Shown here: piece after piece, positions 26,286 to 35,049 of the stretch
Numbering within the stretch: position 1 is the first letter of the stretch
How the letters are laid out: each line of letters begins with the position of its first letter
Origin: Variovorax sp. HW608
Lineage (GTDB): Bacteria > Pseudomonadota > Gammaproteobacteria > Burkholderiales > Burkholderiaceae_C
Direction: 5' to 3'
Assembly (NCBI RefSeq): GCF_900090195.1
Contig: NZ_LT607803.1
Span: forward strand, 7,652,229 to 7,716,228
DNA: 64,000 bases
Position numbers and translations under genes: made by a program
The notes under the pieces: generated by a model
The model's input: the letters and a program-made list of their open reading frames with translations, nothing else
Databases searched by the model: none
Told to the model about the DNA's origin: nothing

Positions 26286-27191
26286 TCACGTCGGTTGCGG
26301 CGCCTTCTCGGCGACACCGACCGTGCGCCGGCCCTCGATGAGCTGCCGCACCCGCTCTTCGCCGAGCTGGAAGCGGTCCTCGCGCGTCTTGAGCAGGCAG
26401 GCCAGCGTGCGCGCGAGCGCATGCGGATCGTCGGGCAGCGCCTTGAATTCGAGGCGGTGCAGCGCGCGCACCCAGTCCAGCGTCTCGGCGATGCCGGGCA
26501 TCTTTTCGAGGTCCTCGCGCCGGAGGCGCTGAACGAAGGCCACCGCCTGCTCGACCAGCGCGCTCTCGGCCTGCGGCAAGGTGGCGCGCACGATCGCGAT
26601 CTCGCGCGCGAGTGTCGGGTACTCCAGGTAGTGGTAGAGGCAGCGCCGCCGCAGCGCGTCGGAGAGCTCGCGCGTGCCGTTGCTGGTCAGCACCGCCTGC
26701 GGCACGTGCTTGGCGCGCAGGGTGCCGAGCTCGGGCACGGTGATCTGGTAGTCGGCCAGCACTTCGAGCAGGAAGGCCTCGAAGGCCTCGTCGGCGCGGT
26801 CGATCTCGTCGATCAGCAGCACGCAGGGCGCATCGCTCGAAATCGCCTGCAGCAGCGGGCGTTCGAGCAGGTAGTCGCGCGCGAAGAGATCGGCTTCCTT
26901 CATGCCCTGCGGCTGGGTCTCGTGCAGGCGGATCGCGAGCAGCTGACGGCCGTAGTTCCACTCGTAGGCGGCCTGCGACAGGTCCAGCCCCTCGTGGCAC
27001 TGCAGGCGCACCAGCGCGCGGCCCTGCGCGTGCGCGAGTGCAGCGGCGAGCGACGTCTTGCCGACGCCGGCATCGCCTTCGACCAGCAGCGGCCGCTGCA
27101 ATTCGCCGGCCAGCCACAGCGTGGTGGCGAGCGCCTCGTCGGCGATGTAGCCGGCGCGGTGCAGCGATTCGCGCAGCTCGGCTTCGGTCAT
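26286..27191 (-). CDS. coxD: CoxD: MoxR-family AAA+ ATPase
   Basis: AAA+ chaperone, 301 residues: Walker A GDAGVGKT (39-46), Walker B VLLIDEIDRAD, and sensor LTSNGTRELSDALRRR. CoxD works in posttranslational maturation of the CODH bimetallic cluster, with CoxE. 4-base gap to coxG upstream. Confidence 0.92.
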   Translation of the reverse strand: MTEAELRESLHRAGYIADEALATTLWLAGELQRPLLVEGDAGVGKTSLAAALAHAQGRALVRLQCHEGLDLSQAAYEWNYGRQLLAIRLHETQPQGMKEADLFARDYLLERPLLQAISSDAPCVLLIDEIDRADEAFEAFLLEVLADYQITVPELGTLRAKHVPQAVLTSNGTRELSDALRRRCLYHYLEYPTLAREIAIVRATLPQAESALVEQAVAFVQRLRREDLEKMPGIAETLDWVRALHRLEFKALPDDPHALARTLACLLKTREDRFQLGEERVRQLIEGRRTVGVAEKAPQPT

Positions 27192-27195
27192 GGGA

Positions 27196-27783
27196 TCAGC
27201 TTCGCTTGCCGATCAGCCCCGCGAACCAGCCTTTGACGAGGGCCCAGAGCATCGCGAGTGCGTTGAGTTCGCGTTGCTCGGGCGCGGCGGGAGCACCGGG
27301 CGCTGCGTCGGCACCCGCAGCCCCCGGCAGGGCCGCTGCAGCCGCGCGGAAGTTGTCGACGAACTGCGCGAGCAGCATGTCCGAGACCGGCACCAGCAGC
27401 CGGTTGCCGAACTGCGCGAACTTGCCGCTGACCGCGACCACCGCCTGCCCGGCGAGCACGGAAGTGGCGGGCGTTTCGCCGGGCTCGATGGTCGCTGCGA
27501 GTTCCATCGACGCCGACGAGCCGCTGCGGTCGGCGCCCTTGCCGAGCATGCGCAGCTTCTTCGCTGCATCGTCGAGTTCGAGCACCTGGATGTCGCCCGC
27601 GAAAGCCGCGTTCGCCGGGCCGACCTTGACCTTGACGTTGCCCTTGTAGTGCGTGTCGTCGACCTGCTCGGTGATGGCCGCGCCGGGCATGCAGCCGGCC
27701 ACGGTCTTCACGTCGCGCAGCACCTGCCAGGCGCGGGCCACGTCGACGTCGAGCGGGTAGCGTTTGTCGAGCTTGACTTCCAT
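27196..27783 (-). CDS. coxG: CoxG: SRPBCC-fold membrane-associated subunit
   Basis: 195 residues, beginning VKLDKRYPLDVDVARAWQVL, then VAGCMPGAAI, typical of carbon monoxide dehydrogenase subunit G. In Oligotropha CoxG helps attach CODH to the membrane; the C-terminal hydrophobic segment (ALAMLWALVKGWFAGLIG) fits that. In this operon it follows coxL directly, 10 bases away, rather than after coxDEF. Confidence 0.88.
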   Translation of the reverse strand: MEVKLDKRYPLDVDVARAWQVLRDVKTVAGCMPGAAITEQVDDTHYKGNVKVKVGPANAAFAGDIQVLELDDAAKKLRMLGKGADRSGSSASMELAATIEPGETPATSVLAGQAVVAVSGKFAQFGNRLLVPVSDMLLAQFVDNFRAAAAALPGAAGADAAPGAPAAPEQRELNALAMLWALVKGWFAGLIGKRS

Positions 27784-27793
27784 CGTGGTCTTC

Positions 27794-30208
27794 TCAGAGT
27801 GCGACGCCGCTCTTCTTGAGCTGCTGCCAGACGCGGTACGACGTGTGCGGCATCACCATGTGGTTGACGCCCAGATGCGCGAAGGCATCGACCACCGCAG
27901 ATGTAAAGGTCGGGATCGAGCCGACGTGCGGCGACTCCGCCACGCCCTTGGCGCCGATCGGGTGGTGCGGCGAAGGCGTCACGGTGTGGTCCGTCTCCCA
28001 CTTCGGCGTTTCGACCGCGGTGGGCAGGAAGTAGTCCATCAGCGTGTTGCCGAGCAGGTTGCCTTGGGCGTCGAAAGGCATCTGCTGGCCCATCGCGACC
28101 GCGTAGCCCTCGGTGAGCCCGCCGTGGATCTGCCCTTCGATGATCATCGGGTTGATGCGCGTGCCGCAGTCGTCGAGCGCGTAGAAGCGCCGCACACGGG
28201 TCTCGCCGGTGCCGCGGTCGATGTCGACCACGCAGAGGTAGATGCCGAAGGGGAAGGTGAAGTTGGGCGGGTCGTAGTAGTGCACCGCTTCGAGCCCCGG
28301 CTCCAGCCCCGGCGGCGCCTGGTGGTAGGCGGCCCAGCAGATGTCCTTCATGGTCTTGAACTTCGCGTCGTCGCCCTTGACCTTGAAGCGGTCGATCTCC
28401 CAGTCGAGGTCGGCCTCGCCGACTTCGAGCAGGTGGGCGGCGATCTTGCGTGCCTTGGCGTGGATCTTCCGCGCCGCGAGCGCGATGGCCGCGCCGGCCA
28501 CCGGCGTCGAGCGCGAGCCGTAGGTGCCGAGGCCGTAGGGCGCGGTCGAGGTGTCGCCTTCCTCGACCTGGATCACCTCGGACGGCAGGCCCAGTTCGGT
28601 CGCGATGATCTGCGCGTAGGTGGTCTGGTGGCCCTGGCCCTGCGTGATCGTGCCCATGCGCGCGATCGCGCTGCCGGTGGGATGCACGCGGATCTCGCAG
28701 CTGTCGAACATGCCGACGCCGAGGATGTCGCACATCTTGCTCGGCCCGGCGCCGACCACTTCGGTGAAGGAGACCAGGCCGATGCCCATCAGCGTCGGGC
28801 AGTTCGGGTCCGCGCGCTTGGCGGCCTGCTCGGCGCGCAGGCCCTTGTAGTCGCAGGCGTCGAGCACCTTCTGCAGCGCCGCGTGGTAGTCGCCCGAGTC
28901 GTACTCGAAGCCGAAGGGCGAGGTGTACGGGAACTGCTCCTTGCGGATGAAGTTCTTGGCGCGGATCTCGGCTTTGTCGATGCCGAGCTTCTGCGCCAGG
29001 ATGTCCACCATGCGCTCGATCAGGTACACCGCCTCGGTGACGCGGAACGAGCAGCGGTAGGCCACGCCGCCCGGCGCCTTGTTGGTGTAGACGCCCTTCA
29101 CGCTGCACCACGCGGCCGGGATGTCGTAGGAGCCCGAGCAGATGTGGAACATGCCCGCCGGGTACTTGGTCGGATCGGCGCAGGCATCGAAGGCGCCGTG
29201 GTCGGCGATCACGTTGACGCGCAGGCCGGTGATGCGGCCATCGCGCGTGGCGGCGAGTTCGCCGTCCATGTGGTAGTCCCGCGCGAAGGCGGTGCTGGAG
29301 ATGTTCTCGATGCGGTCCTCGATCCACTTCACCGGCTTGCCGAGCACGATGCTCGCGACGATCGCGCAGACATAGCCCGGATACACGCCCACCTTGTTGC
29401 CGAAGCCGCCGCCGATGTCCGGCGAGACGATGCGGATCTTCGATTCCGGCAGGCCCGAGAGCAGCGACACCACCGTGCGCACCACGTGCGGCGCCTGCGA
29501 GGTCATGTAGGTGGTGAGCTCGCCGCGGATCGGGTCGAAGCTGGCGACGCAGCCGCAGGTTTCGAGCGGGCAGGGATGCACGCGCGGATAGAAGATGCGC
29601 TCGGCCACCGTGACCTCGGCGCCGGCGAACGCCGCGTCGGCCGCGGCCTTGTCGCCGGCCTCCCAGGTGAAGATGTGGTTGGGGTGCTCGCGCTTGCCGT
29701 GCGCGCCTTCGGTCTTGCCCGCGAGGTCCTCGCGCAGCACCGGCGCATTGGCTTCGAGCGCGGCGAAGGGGTCGATCACCACCGGAAGTTCCTCGTACTC
29801 GACTTGCACCGCCTCCACGCCGTCGGCGGCGGCGTAGCGGTCCTCGGCGATGACGACCGCGACCTCCTGCATCTGGAAGTGCACCTTCTCGTCCGCCAGC
29901 ACCGCCTGCACGTCGCCGGCCAAGGTCGGCATCCAGTGCAGCTTGAGCGGCTTGAGGTCGTCGGCGGTCAGCACCGCGATCACGCCGGGCACCTTCAGCG
30001 CCTCGGTCTTGTCGATCTTCTTCACGCGCGCATGCGCGAGCGGCGAGCGCACGATGTCCATGTGCAGCATGCCGGGCAGCTTGATGTCGTCGACATAGTT
30101 GCCCTTGCCCTGGATGAAGCGGGCGTCTTCCTTGCGCAGCCGGCTGTCGCCGAGACCTTGCAGCGCGGCGCTGCGTTCGAGCAATGCGGAATCAATCGGT
30201 GCGTTCAT
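27794..30208 (-). CDS. coxL: Aerobic CO dehydrogenase large (molybdenum) subunit, form I
   Basis: Molybdopterin-binding catalytic subunit, 804 residues (809 in Oligotropha). It carries AYRCSFR at 383-389; AYxCSFR is the accepted mark of form I CoxL, and Cys386 would bridge Cu to Mo. GGGFGNK (266-272) and the C-terminal GAKGVAE cofactor motif are present. It oxidises CO with water to CO2 and passes electrons through CoxS and CoxM to the respiratory chain. Gene order coxM-S-L is that of form I. Its ATG overlaps the stop of a mini-ORF in a family A repeat. Confidence 0.95.
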   Translation of the reverse strand: MNAPIDSALLERSAALQGLGDSRLRKEDARFIQGKGNYVDDIKLPGMLHMDIVRSPLAHARVKKIDKTEALKVPGVIAVLTADDLKPLKLHWMPTLAGDVQAVLADEKVHFQMQEVAVVIAEDRYAAADGVEAVQVEYEELPVVIDPFAALEANAPVLREDLAGKTEGAHGKREHPNHIFTWEAGDKAAADAAFAGAEVTVAERIFYPRVHPCPLETCGCVASFDPIRGELTTYMTSQAPHVVRTVVSLLSGLPESKIRIVSPDIGGGFGNKVGVYPGYVCAIVASIVLGKPVKWIEDRIENISSTAFARDYHMDGELAATRDGRITGLRVNVIADHGAFDACADPTKYPAGMFHICSGSYDIPAAWCSVKGVYTNKAPGGVAYRCSFRVTEAVYLIERMVDILAQKLGIDKAEIRAKNFIRKEQFPYTSPFGFEYDSGDYHAALQKVLDACDYKGLRAEQAAKRADPNCPTLMGIGLVSFTEVVGAGPSKMCDILGVGMFDSCEIRVHPTGSAIARMGTITQGQGHQTTYAQIIATELGLPSEVIQVEEGDTSTAPYGLGTYGSRSTPVAGAAIALAARKIHAKARKIAAHLLEVGEADLDWEIDRFKVKGDDAKFKTMKDICWAAYHQAPPGLEPGLEAVHYYDPPNFTFPFGIYLCVVDIDRGTGETRVRRFYALDDCGTRINPMIIEGQIHGGLTEGYAVAMGQQMPFDAQGNLLGNTLMDYFLPTAVETPKWETDHTVTPSPHHPIGAKGVAESPHVGSIPTFTSAVVDAFAHLGVNHMVMPHTSYRVWQQLKKSGVAL

Positions 30209-30279
30209 AGGACCTCCTTGGCGCTTCGCGCCTTCCTCCCGAGGAGGAATTCGCCCTTCGGGCGGCCGTGCGGGCTCAT
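30205..30279 (-). repeat. Family A leader repeat, copy 3, with 24-codon mini-ORF
   Basis: Lies exactly between coxS and coxL. Its frame [13 protein letters not shown]...AKEVL starts with an ATG overlapping the coxS stop (ATGA, 30276-30279) and stops at a TGA overlapping the coxL ATG (30205-30208). Two hairpins, TTCCTCC-TCG-GGAGGAA and GGCGC-GAA-GCGCC, precede an AAGGAGG. Three reading frames are thus chained by four-base overlaps. Confidence 0.7.
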
Positions 30280-30767
30280 GCCGCCACCTTTTCGGTTTGC
30301 TGCAGCTTGGCAGCTGCGTGGAGAACCGCCTTCACGATGTTCTGATAACCCGTGCAGCGACACAGGTTGCCGCTCATCCCGGCGCGGACTTCCTCCTCGC
30401 TGGGATTCGGGTTCTCCTGCAGGAAACGGTAGGCCCGCATCAGCATGCCGGGCGTGCAGAAGCCGCATTGCAGCCCATGCTGCGTGTAGAAGCCCTCCTG
30501 CACCGCATGCAGCACCGCGCCCTGGGCGAGCCCTTCGACGGTGAGCACCTCCGAGTCTTCGCACTGCACCGCGAGATGCGTGCAGCTCTTGACCGACTGC
30601 CCGTCGACATCGACGGTGCAGGCGCCGCAGTGCGAGGTCTCGCAGCCGATGTGCGCGCCGGTGAGCTGGCATTCCTCGCGCAGGAAGTGCACCAGCAGCA
30701 TGCGCGGCTCGACGGCTTTCTCGATGCGCCTGCCGTTGACGCTCATGTGGACGAGTTGCTTGGCCAT
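30276..30767 (-). CDS. coxS: Aerobic CO dehydrogenase small (iron-sulfur) subunit
   Basis: Two [2Fe-2S] clusters: plant-ferredoxin type with Cys42, 47, 50 and 62 ([10 protein letters not shown]), and a helical domain with Cys101, 104, 136 and 138 (CGFC, CRC). 163 residues. It carries electrons from the Mo site in CoxL to the FAD in CoxM. GGAGA precedes the ATG; 29 bases after coxM. Confidence 0.95.
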   Translation of the reverse strand: MAKQLVHMSVNGRRIEKAVEPRMLLVHFLREECQLTGAHIGCETSHCGACTVDVDGQSVKSCTHLAVQCEDSEVLTVEGLAQGAVLHAVQEGFYTQHGLQCGFCTPGMLMRAYRFLQENPNPSEEEVRAGMSGNLCRCTGYQNIVKAVLHAAAKLQQTEKVAA

Positions 30768-30796
30768 GGCTTGGGTCTCCGTCGTGCTCGTTGGTC

Positions 30797-31660
30797 CTAT
30801 TGGCAGCGCGCGGCGGCCTTGGCGATCGCGCGCCGGACCATCTGGCCGGCCATCGCGATCTTGTAGTCGCGGTCCCCGCGCAGGTCCTCGACCGGATCGC
30901 AGATCGCCATCGCCTTGGCGGCGGCATCGGAGATCGAGGCGTCGCCGATCGGCTTGCCGATCAGCGCGGCTTCGGCGTCCGCGGCGCGCAGCGCCGTCGG
31001 CGCCAGGTTGGTGAGCGCGATGCGCGCATGGCTCACGTTGCCGCCGTCCATGCGCAGCACCACGGCCGCCGCCGCCGTGGCCCAGTCGCCGGTCTTGCGC
31101 TTGAGCTTCGCGTAGGCGTAGCCGGTCTTCGGCGCAAACGCGGGCACGCGGATCTCGACCAGGATCTCGTCCTCGGCCATGTCGGTCACGTAGGTGCCAT
31201 GGAAGAAGCCCTCGGCCTTCACTTCGCGCCGGCCCTTGGGCCCTTCGAGCACGAAGACGGCGTCGAGCGCGATCGCGAGCGCCGGATGGTCGTTGGCCGG
31301 ATCGCCATGCGCGATGTCGCCGCCGATGGTGCCGCGGTTGCGCACCTGCGGATCGGCGATCTGCGACGCCGCTTCGGGCAAGAGCGGGACCTTCTGCCGC
31401 AGCAGCGGGGAACGGATGAGCTCGTTCTCGACCGTCATGGCGCCGATCACCACCGCCGCGCCGTCCTCGCGGATGCCGCGCAGCGCATCGATGCGGTTCA
31501 GGTCGATGAGATGCGCCGGTTGCGCGAAGCGCAGCTTCATCATCGGCAGCAGACTGTGGCCGCCGGCCAGCAGCTTGGCATCGCTGCCGAGGGTGCCGAG
31601 CAGCTGGATGGCATCGCCCACCGAGCGGGGCGCGTGATAGTCGAATCCGGAGGGAATCAT
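30797..31660 (-). CDS. coxM: Aerobic CO dehydrogenase medium (FAD) subunit
   Basis: FAD-binding subunit of 287 residues with AGGHS (32-36) and TIGGD (111-115), the flavin motifs of this family. GGAG lies just before the ATG. First gene of the structural operon and so the likely target of the RcoM operator 100 bases upstream. Confidence 0.95.
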   Translation of the reverse strand: MIPSGFDYHAPRSVGDAIQLLGTLGSDAKLLAGGHSLLPMMKLRFAQPAHLIDLNRIDALRGIREDGAAVVIGAMTVENELIRSPLLRQKVPLLPEAASQIADPQVRNRGTIGGDIAHGDPANDHPALAIALDAVFVLEGPKGRREVKAEGFFHGTYVTDMAEDEILVEIRVPAFAPKTGYAYAKLKRKTGDWATAAAAVVLRMDGGNVSHARIALTNLAPTALRAADAEAALIGKPIGDASISDAAAKAMAICDPVEDLRGDRDYKIAMAGQMVRRAIAKAAARCQ

Positions 31661-31762
31661 CGTGCCTGTCTCCTGTTGTTCTGACGCGCAGCGCGCGCCG
31701 GGCCCGGGCTCGCGGGCCGGCGGCTAACTTAGTTCCGGCGCGCGGGAGACTGCGATTGGCCG

Positions 31763-31809
31763 CACGAAGGTGGGCGGTGCATGCACGAAATGCGCGTCCA
31801 CTGCATGAA
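31763..31809 (-). promoter_or_regulatory. Candidate RcoM operator: three direct repeats
   Basis: Minus strand shows TTCATG (31804-31809), TTCGTG (31784-31789) and TTCGTG (31763-31768), all of the form TTnnnG, spaced 20 and 21 bp. The first two lie in the longer shared element GCATTTC-TGCA. From memory, RcoM of Burkholderia xenovorans binds three direct repeats of TTnnnG. The array is about 100 bases before coxM and just after the rcoM stop. Confidence 0.7.
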
Positions 31810-31856
31810 ATGCAACCGGCCGTGATGCGGCGGGGGTTCTCCCGGATCGCGCCGGA

Positions 31857-32603
31857 TCAGCCGCGCATCGCCTCGATCTCGGTGATGCCGAGCTGGTCGA
31901 GAAGGCGCGGCACGCTGGTGCGCGCGACCGGCAGCGGCGTCGCTTCGCCGCGCAGCTTGAGGCTGACCTTGCCGTCGTCGCGCAGGATCTGCTCGGCGTG
32001 GTCGAGGTTGGCGAGGTAGCTGCGATGGATGCGCAGGAACGACGCGCCGTCGAGCCGCTCGGCCAGGTCGCTGATGTTGAGGTTGCAGAAGCTCGACCCC
32101 TGCGCCGTGCTGACCCAGGTGTAGTGGCCCTCGGCGCGTATGTAAGTCACCGCCTCGGTGTCGACCAGCACGATGCGGTTCTGTGACACGGTCGGGATCT
32201 TCTGCAGCTGGCGCTTGGCCTGCGGCTTCTGCGCCCCGGGCTCCTCGCCGGCGACGAGCTCGGTGATGTCGTAGAAGATCAGCGTGTAGCTCGCGGTGTC
32301 GCCGCGCAGGTCCGACAGCTTGGCGACCTTGATGAGCAGCACGCGCTCGGGGATGTTGATGATCATCGTCATCGGCGGCGGGTTGCTCACCGGGCACTCG
32401 GCCTGGTCGAGCAGGAACCTGACCTTCGGCTGCGAGCGCTCGGGGTGGAAGGACAGCACCACCTTCTCGAACGGCGCCTTGTCTTCCACCGGCAGCACGC
32501 GGCGTGCAAAGCTGTTCATGGCGACGACGCGCAACTCGCGGTCGAGCTGGACCACGCCGACATCCGAGCGCTCGAGCAAGTACAGGGGGCTGCGACTTTG
32601 CAT
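31857..32603 (-). CDS. rcoM: RcoM-type CO-sensing transcription factor (PAS-LytTR)
   Basis: 248 residues: a haem-binding PAS domain (about 8-118) and a LytTR DNA-binding domain (about 138-240, with YIRAEGHYTWV and FLRIHRSYLAN). The motif FHPERS places His53 where RcoM has its haem His74; ECPVSNPPP places Cys70 at Cys94; PPPMTM places Met80 at Met104. Cys-to-Met spacing (10) matches RcoM exactly; His-to-Cys is 3 shorter. CO displaces the Met ligand and activates DNA binding. Same direction as the cox genes, with the likely operator between. Confidence 0.9.
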   Translation of the reverse strand: MQSRSPLYLLERSDVGVVQLDRELRVVAMNSFARRVLPVEDKAPFEKVVLSFHPERSQPKVRFLLDQAECPVSNPPPMTMIINIPERVLLIKVAKLSDLRGDTASYTLIFYDITELVAGEEPGAQKPQAKRQLQKIPTVSQNRIVLVDTEAVTYIRAEGHYTWVSTAQGSSFCNLNISDLAERLDGASFLRIHRSYLANLDHAEQILRDDGKVSLKLRGEATPLPVARTSVPRLLDQLGITEIEAMRG

Positions 32604-32737
32604 GCGTGTCTCCGTGGTCCGGGCCTGGCTGGCCGGTGGTCCGATTGAAGCACTGTTGACGCAGCTTGCGCAGGGGGTGAGCCCGCAGCATGGTGGCGCG
32701 ACGATGCGTTGGAGTTGCCAGTGCCCGAGCGAGGCAG

Positions 32738-33397
32738 CTAGAGGCCTTTTTCCACCATGTCCAGGAGCCGCTGCCCGAGCGCGTCGACCTGAGCGCGCGG
32801 CATGTCGCGCAGGGGCCCGTCGATGACGAGCATCGCCAGGCCGTGCACCGCCGACCAGGCGAGGAACTCGGCGCCGGGGCGGCGCGCGGCCGGCATGGCG
32901 CCGGCTTCGACGAGACGGTCGAGCGCGGCACCGAGGAGCTGGAAGGGGTCGAGGCCGCTGTCGCCGCTCATCGCTTTCTCGGGCTGGCCCTGGACATCCA
33001 CCTGCGTCGCGAATGCCGTGCGGAAGAGGCCGGTTTCCGATTGGGCGAAACGCAGGTAGCCGGCGCCCACCGCCCGCACGGTCGCACGTGCGAATGCGGC
33101 CGGATCGCGCATCGGTTGCAGGGTGGCGAGCTCGGCCTCCATCGCGCGCGCGACGGCCGACAGCGCCGCAGCGCGCACGGCCTGGAGAAGCGCCTGGCGG
33201 CTCTCGAAATGGCGGTAGGCCGCATTGGGTACGACGCCCGCGCGGCGCGTGGCCTCGCGCAGCACGACCGCTTCAGGCCCGCCGGCGCGCGCCAGTTCGA
33301 CACCCGCCGCGAGCAGCGCACGCCGGAGGTCGCCGTGGCGATAAGTGCTGCGCGCGGGCGGTGCGGAGGTTGCCGGGACGGACATGCGGTCTTTCAT
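32738..33397 (-). CDS. TetR/AcrR-family regulator
   Basis: N-terminal HTH (RRALLAAGVELARAGGPEAV, then TRRAGVVPNAAYRHFESRQAL) and a C-terminal ligand domain ending WSAVHGLAMLVIDGPLRD, the WHG-type group. I give the start at 33397; in-frame ATGs at 33409 and 33445 are possible but run into the inverted repeats upstream. Before the intron inserted, it stood divergent from the VOC gene at 35451 and probably regulated it. About 219 residues. Confidence 0.85.
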   Translation of the reverse strand: MKDRMSVPATSAPPARSTYRHGDLRRALLAAGVELARAGGPEAVVLREATRRAGVVPNAAYRHFESRQALLQAVRAAALSAVARAMEAELATLQPMRDPAAFARATVRAVGAGYLRFAQSETGLFRTAFATQVDVQGQPEKAMSGDSGLDPFQLLGAALDRLVEAGAMPAARRPGAEFLAWSAVHGLAMLVIDGPLRDMPRAQVDALGQRLLDMVEKGL

Positions 33398-33398
33398 G

Positions 33399-33448
33399 TG
33401 GACAGCGTCCATTATCTTTGCTATCGTTTTGTGGACGTTGTACACAAA
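33399..33448. promoter_or_regulatory. Candidate TetR operators
   Basis: Two inverted repeats lie at the start of the TetR gene: TGGAC-AGC-GTCCA (33399-33411) and TTTGTG-N9-CACAAA (33428-33448). They are AT-richer than the surroundings and in the right place for autoregulation. Binding is inferred. Confidence 0.4.
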
Positions 33449-33522
33449 CGCAACGGTTTCCCCAACGCCCCCTCATCCTCGAAGTCAGAGTAGGAATGTC
33501 AGTCACCCAACACCCCCTCCAC

Positions 33523-33556
33523 AGATCCGTACGTGCGGAGCTACCGCATACGGCTC
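33523..33556 (-). ncRNA. Group II intron domain V
   Basis: A 34-nt hairpin with GAGCCGTATG on the 5' arm and CACGTACGGATCT on the 3' arm, the catalytic heart of the ribozyme. The maturase stop codon (33541-33543) falls within its loop-proximal part. Confidence 0.85.
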
Positions 33557-35049
33557 CTGCCTTGGGTCATGACGATCAGACGCTGGTTCGGGTAGGGGTG
33601 GCAGATGTTCGGGACAGGCAGCCAGCGCGCCATCAAGCGATACATGCGTCGCCAAGGCAGGTCGTGGCTCTGGCTGCGGCGGCACAGCGTGCGATGCCAC
33701 AGCCCGACGACCTGATGGCGGAATGTCCTCAGCCGCGCGCCGTTGCACGGCACGCCGAAGTAGCGCGCATGCCCAGTCACCACCGCCCGCAGGTACTGGC
33801 CCTGCTCCGGGATGGGTTGGTGCATGCGCCTTCTGAGTTCGAGCTTGATCACCTGCAGCTTGGCTCGCAGGCGTTTGGCACTGGTGAGTCGCAGGACCAT
33901 GAACTTGCCCTTTCGGGTCGTCCCGCAGCAATGCGTGAACCCCAGGAAGTCGAAGGTCTGCGGCTTGCCTTGTCCCTTGCGGCGTCGGTTCTCGTGGGCG
34001 AAGCGCCCGAACTCGATCAGCCGCGTCTTCTCGGGATGCAGCTTCAACCCGAACTGGCCCAGCCGCTCGGCCACCGCGCGCTGGAAGCGCTCGGCGTCAT
34101 CACGGAACTGGAACCCCGCAACCCAATCGTCGGCGTAGCGCACGACGATCACGTCACCCCGGGCATGGCGCCCCCTCCACTGCTTCACCCACAGGTCCAA
34201 CGCATAGTGCAGGTAGATGTTGGCCAGCAGCGGACTGATGCTCCCGCCCTGAACCGTCCCCAACTCACCTTGCGTGAGCCTGCCGTCCTCCAGCACGCCC
34301 GCGTGCAGCCATTTCTTGATCAGCCGCACCACGCGCGTGTCAGCCACGCGATGTTCGATGAACTTCACCAGCCAGTCCCTTTCGATCGTGTCGAAGAACT
34401 TGGCGATGTCCGCATCGAGTATCCAGTTCACCTTCCTTGCGCCCACACCCACCGCCACGGCATCCAGCGCGTTGTGCGCGCTGCGCCCGGGCCTGAAGCC
34501 GTAGCTGAACCCGAGGAAGTCCTGCTCGTAGATGGCGTTCAACACTTCGACCGTGGCACGCTGGACGAGCTTGTCCTCCAGCGCCGGCACGCCCAGCGGG
34601 CGCTTGCTGCCGTCGGCCTTGTCGATGTACACCCTCTTCACAGGCTGGGGCCGGTAGCCCCCTCGGGCCAGCCGCTCGGACAACTCCAGGAGATTGCCCT
34701 CCAGGTCCTGTCCGTACGTCTGCCAGGTCTGGCCGTCCACCCCGGCGGCCGCGTCGCGCTTGAGCGCGAGGTAAGCCGCCCGCAGGCGTTCGACCGCGTA
34801 GATGTGATGCAGCAGTCCCGTGAACTTCGCATCACGACGGCCCTTTGCCGTCTGTCGTATGCCATCGAGCGCGGTTCCCATGTCATAGACCCGCACCGAT
34901 CTGCGGGACATGCGCGCCGCGATGGCATTTCCCTTGGCCTGCCGCCTTCCCTCCACCACCTCCGCCGCCGCAGGAGCTTCCCCCGCAGCCTTGTTCGGCA
35001 GCTTCTTCGGTACTACGCAGCAGTCCGACTTCCCGCGCCTGTGGCTCAT
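33541..35049 (-). CDS. ltrA: Group II intron reverse transcriptase/maturase
   Basis: 502 residues from the ATG at 35049 (AAGGG upstream). Reverse transcriptase blocks: GVPALEDKLVQRA, FSYGFRPGRSAHNAL, LDADIAKFFDTI, VQGGSISPLLANIYL and the catalytic YADD (305-308). A maturase domain follows. No C-terminal HNH endonuclease with Cys pairs is visible, so the intron probably inserts by an endonuclease-independent route. The frame runs past the natural region into domain V before stopping. All blocks are intact. Confidence 0.93.
   Translation of the reverse strand: MSHRRGKSDCCVVPKKLPNKAAGEAPAAAEVVEGRRQAKGNAIAARMSRRSVRVYDMGTALDGIRQTAKGRRDAKFTGLLHHIYAVERLRAAYLALKRDAAAGVDGQTWQTYGQDLEGNLLELSERLARGGYRPQPVKRVYIDKADGSKRPLGVPALEDKLVQRATVEVLNAIYEQDFLGFSYGFRPGRSAHNALDAVAVGVGARKVNWILDADIAKFFDTIERDWLVKFIEHRVADTRVVRLIKKWLHAGVLEDGRLTQGELGTVQGGSISPLLANIYLHYALDLWVKQWRGRHARGDVIVVRYADDWVAGFQFRDDAERFQRAVAERLGQFGLKLHPEKTRLIEFGRFAHENRRRKGQGKPQTFDFLGFTHCCGTTRKGKFMVLRLTSAKRLRAKLQVIKLELRRRMHQPIPEQGQYLRAVVTGHARYFGVPCNGARLRTFRHQVVGLWHRTLCRRSQSHDLPWRRMYRLMARWLPVPNICHPYPNQRLIVMTQGRSRMR

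Noticed and set aside
27794..30208. Form II CoxL or xanthine dehydrogenase
   Set aside because: Motif is AYRCSFR, not the AYRGAGR-type of form II, and gene order is M-S-L.
27764..30544. 926-codon plus-strand frame
   Set aside because: Antisense to coxL, coxG and coxS; its composition (His/Arg/Val-rich) is typical of a GC-driven shadow.
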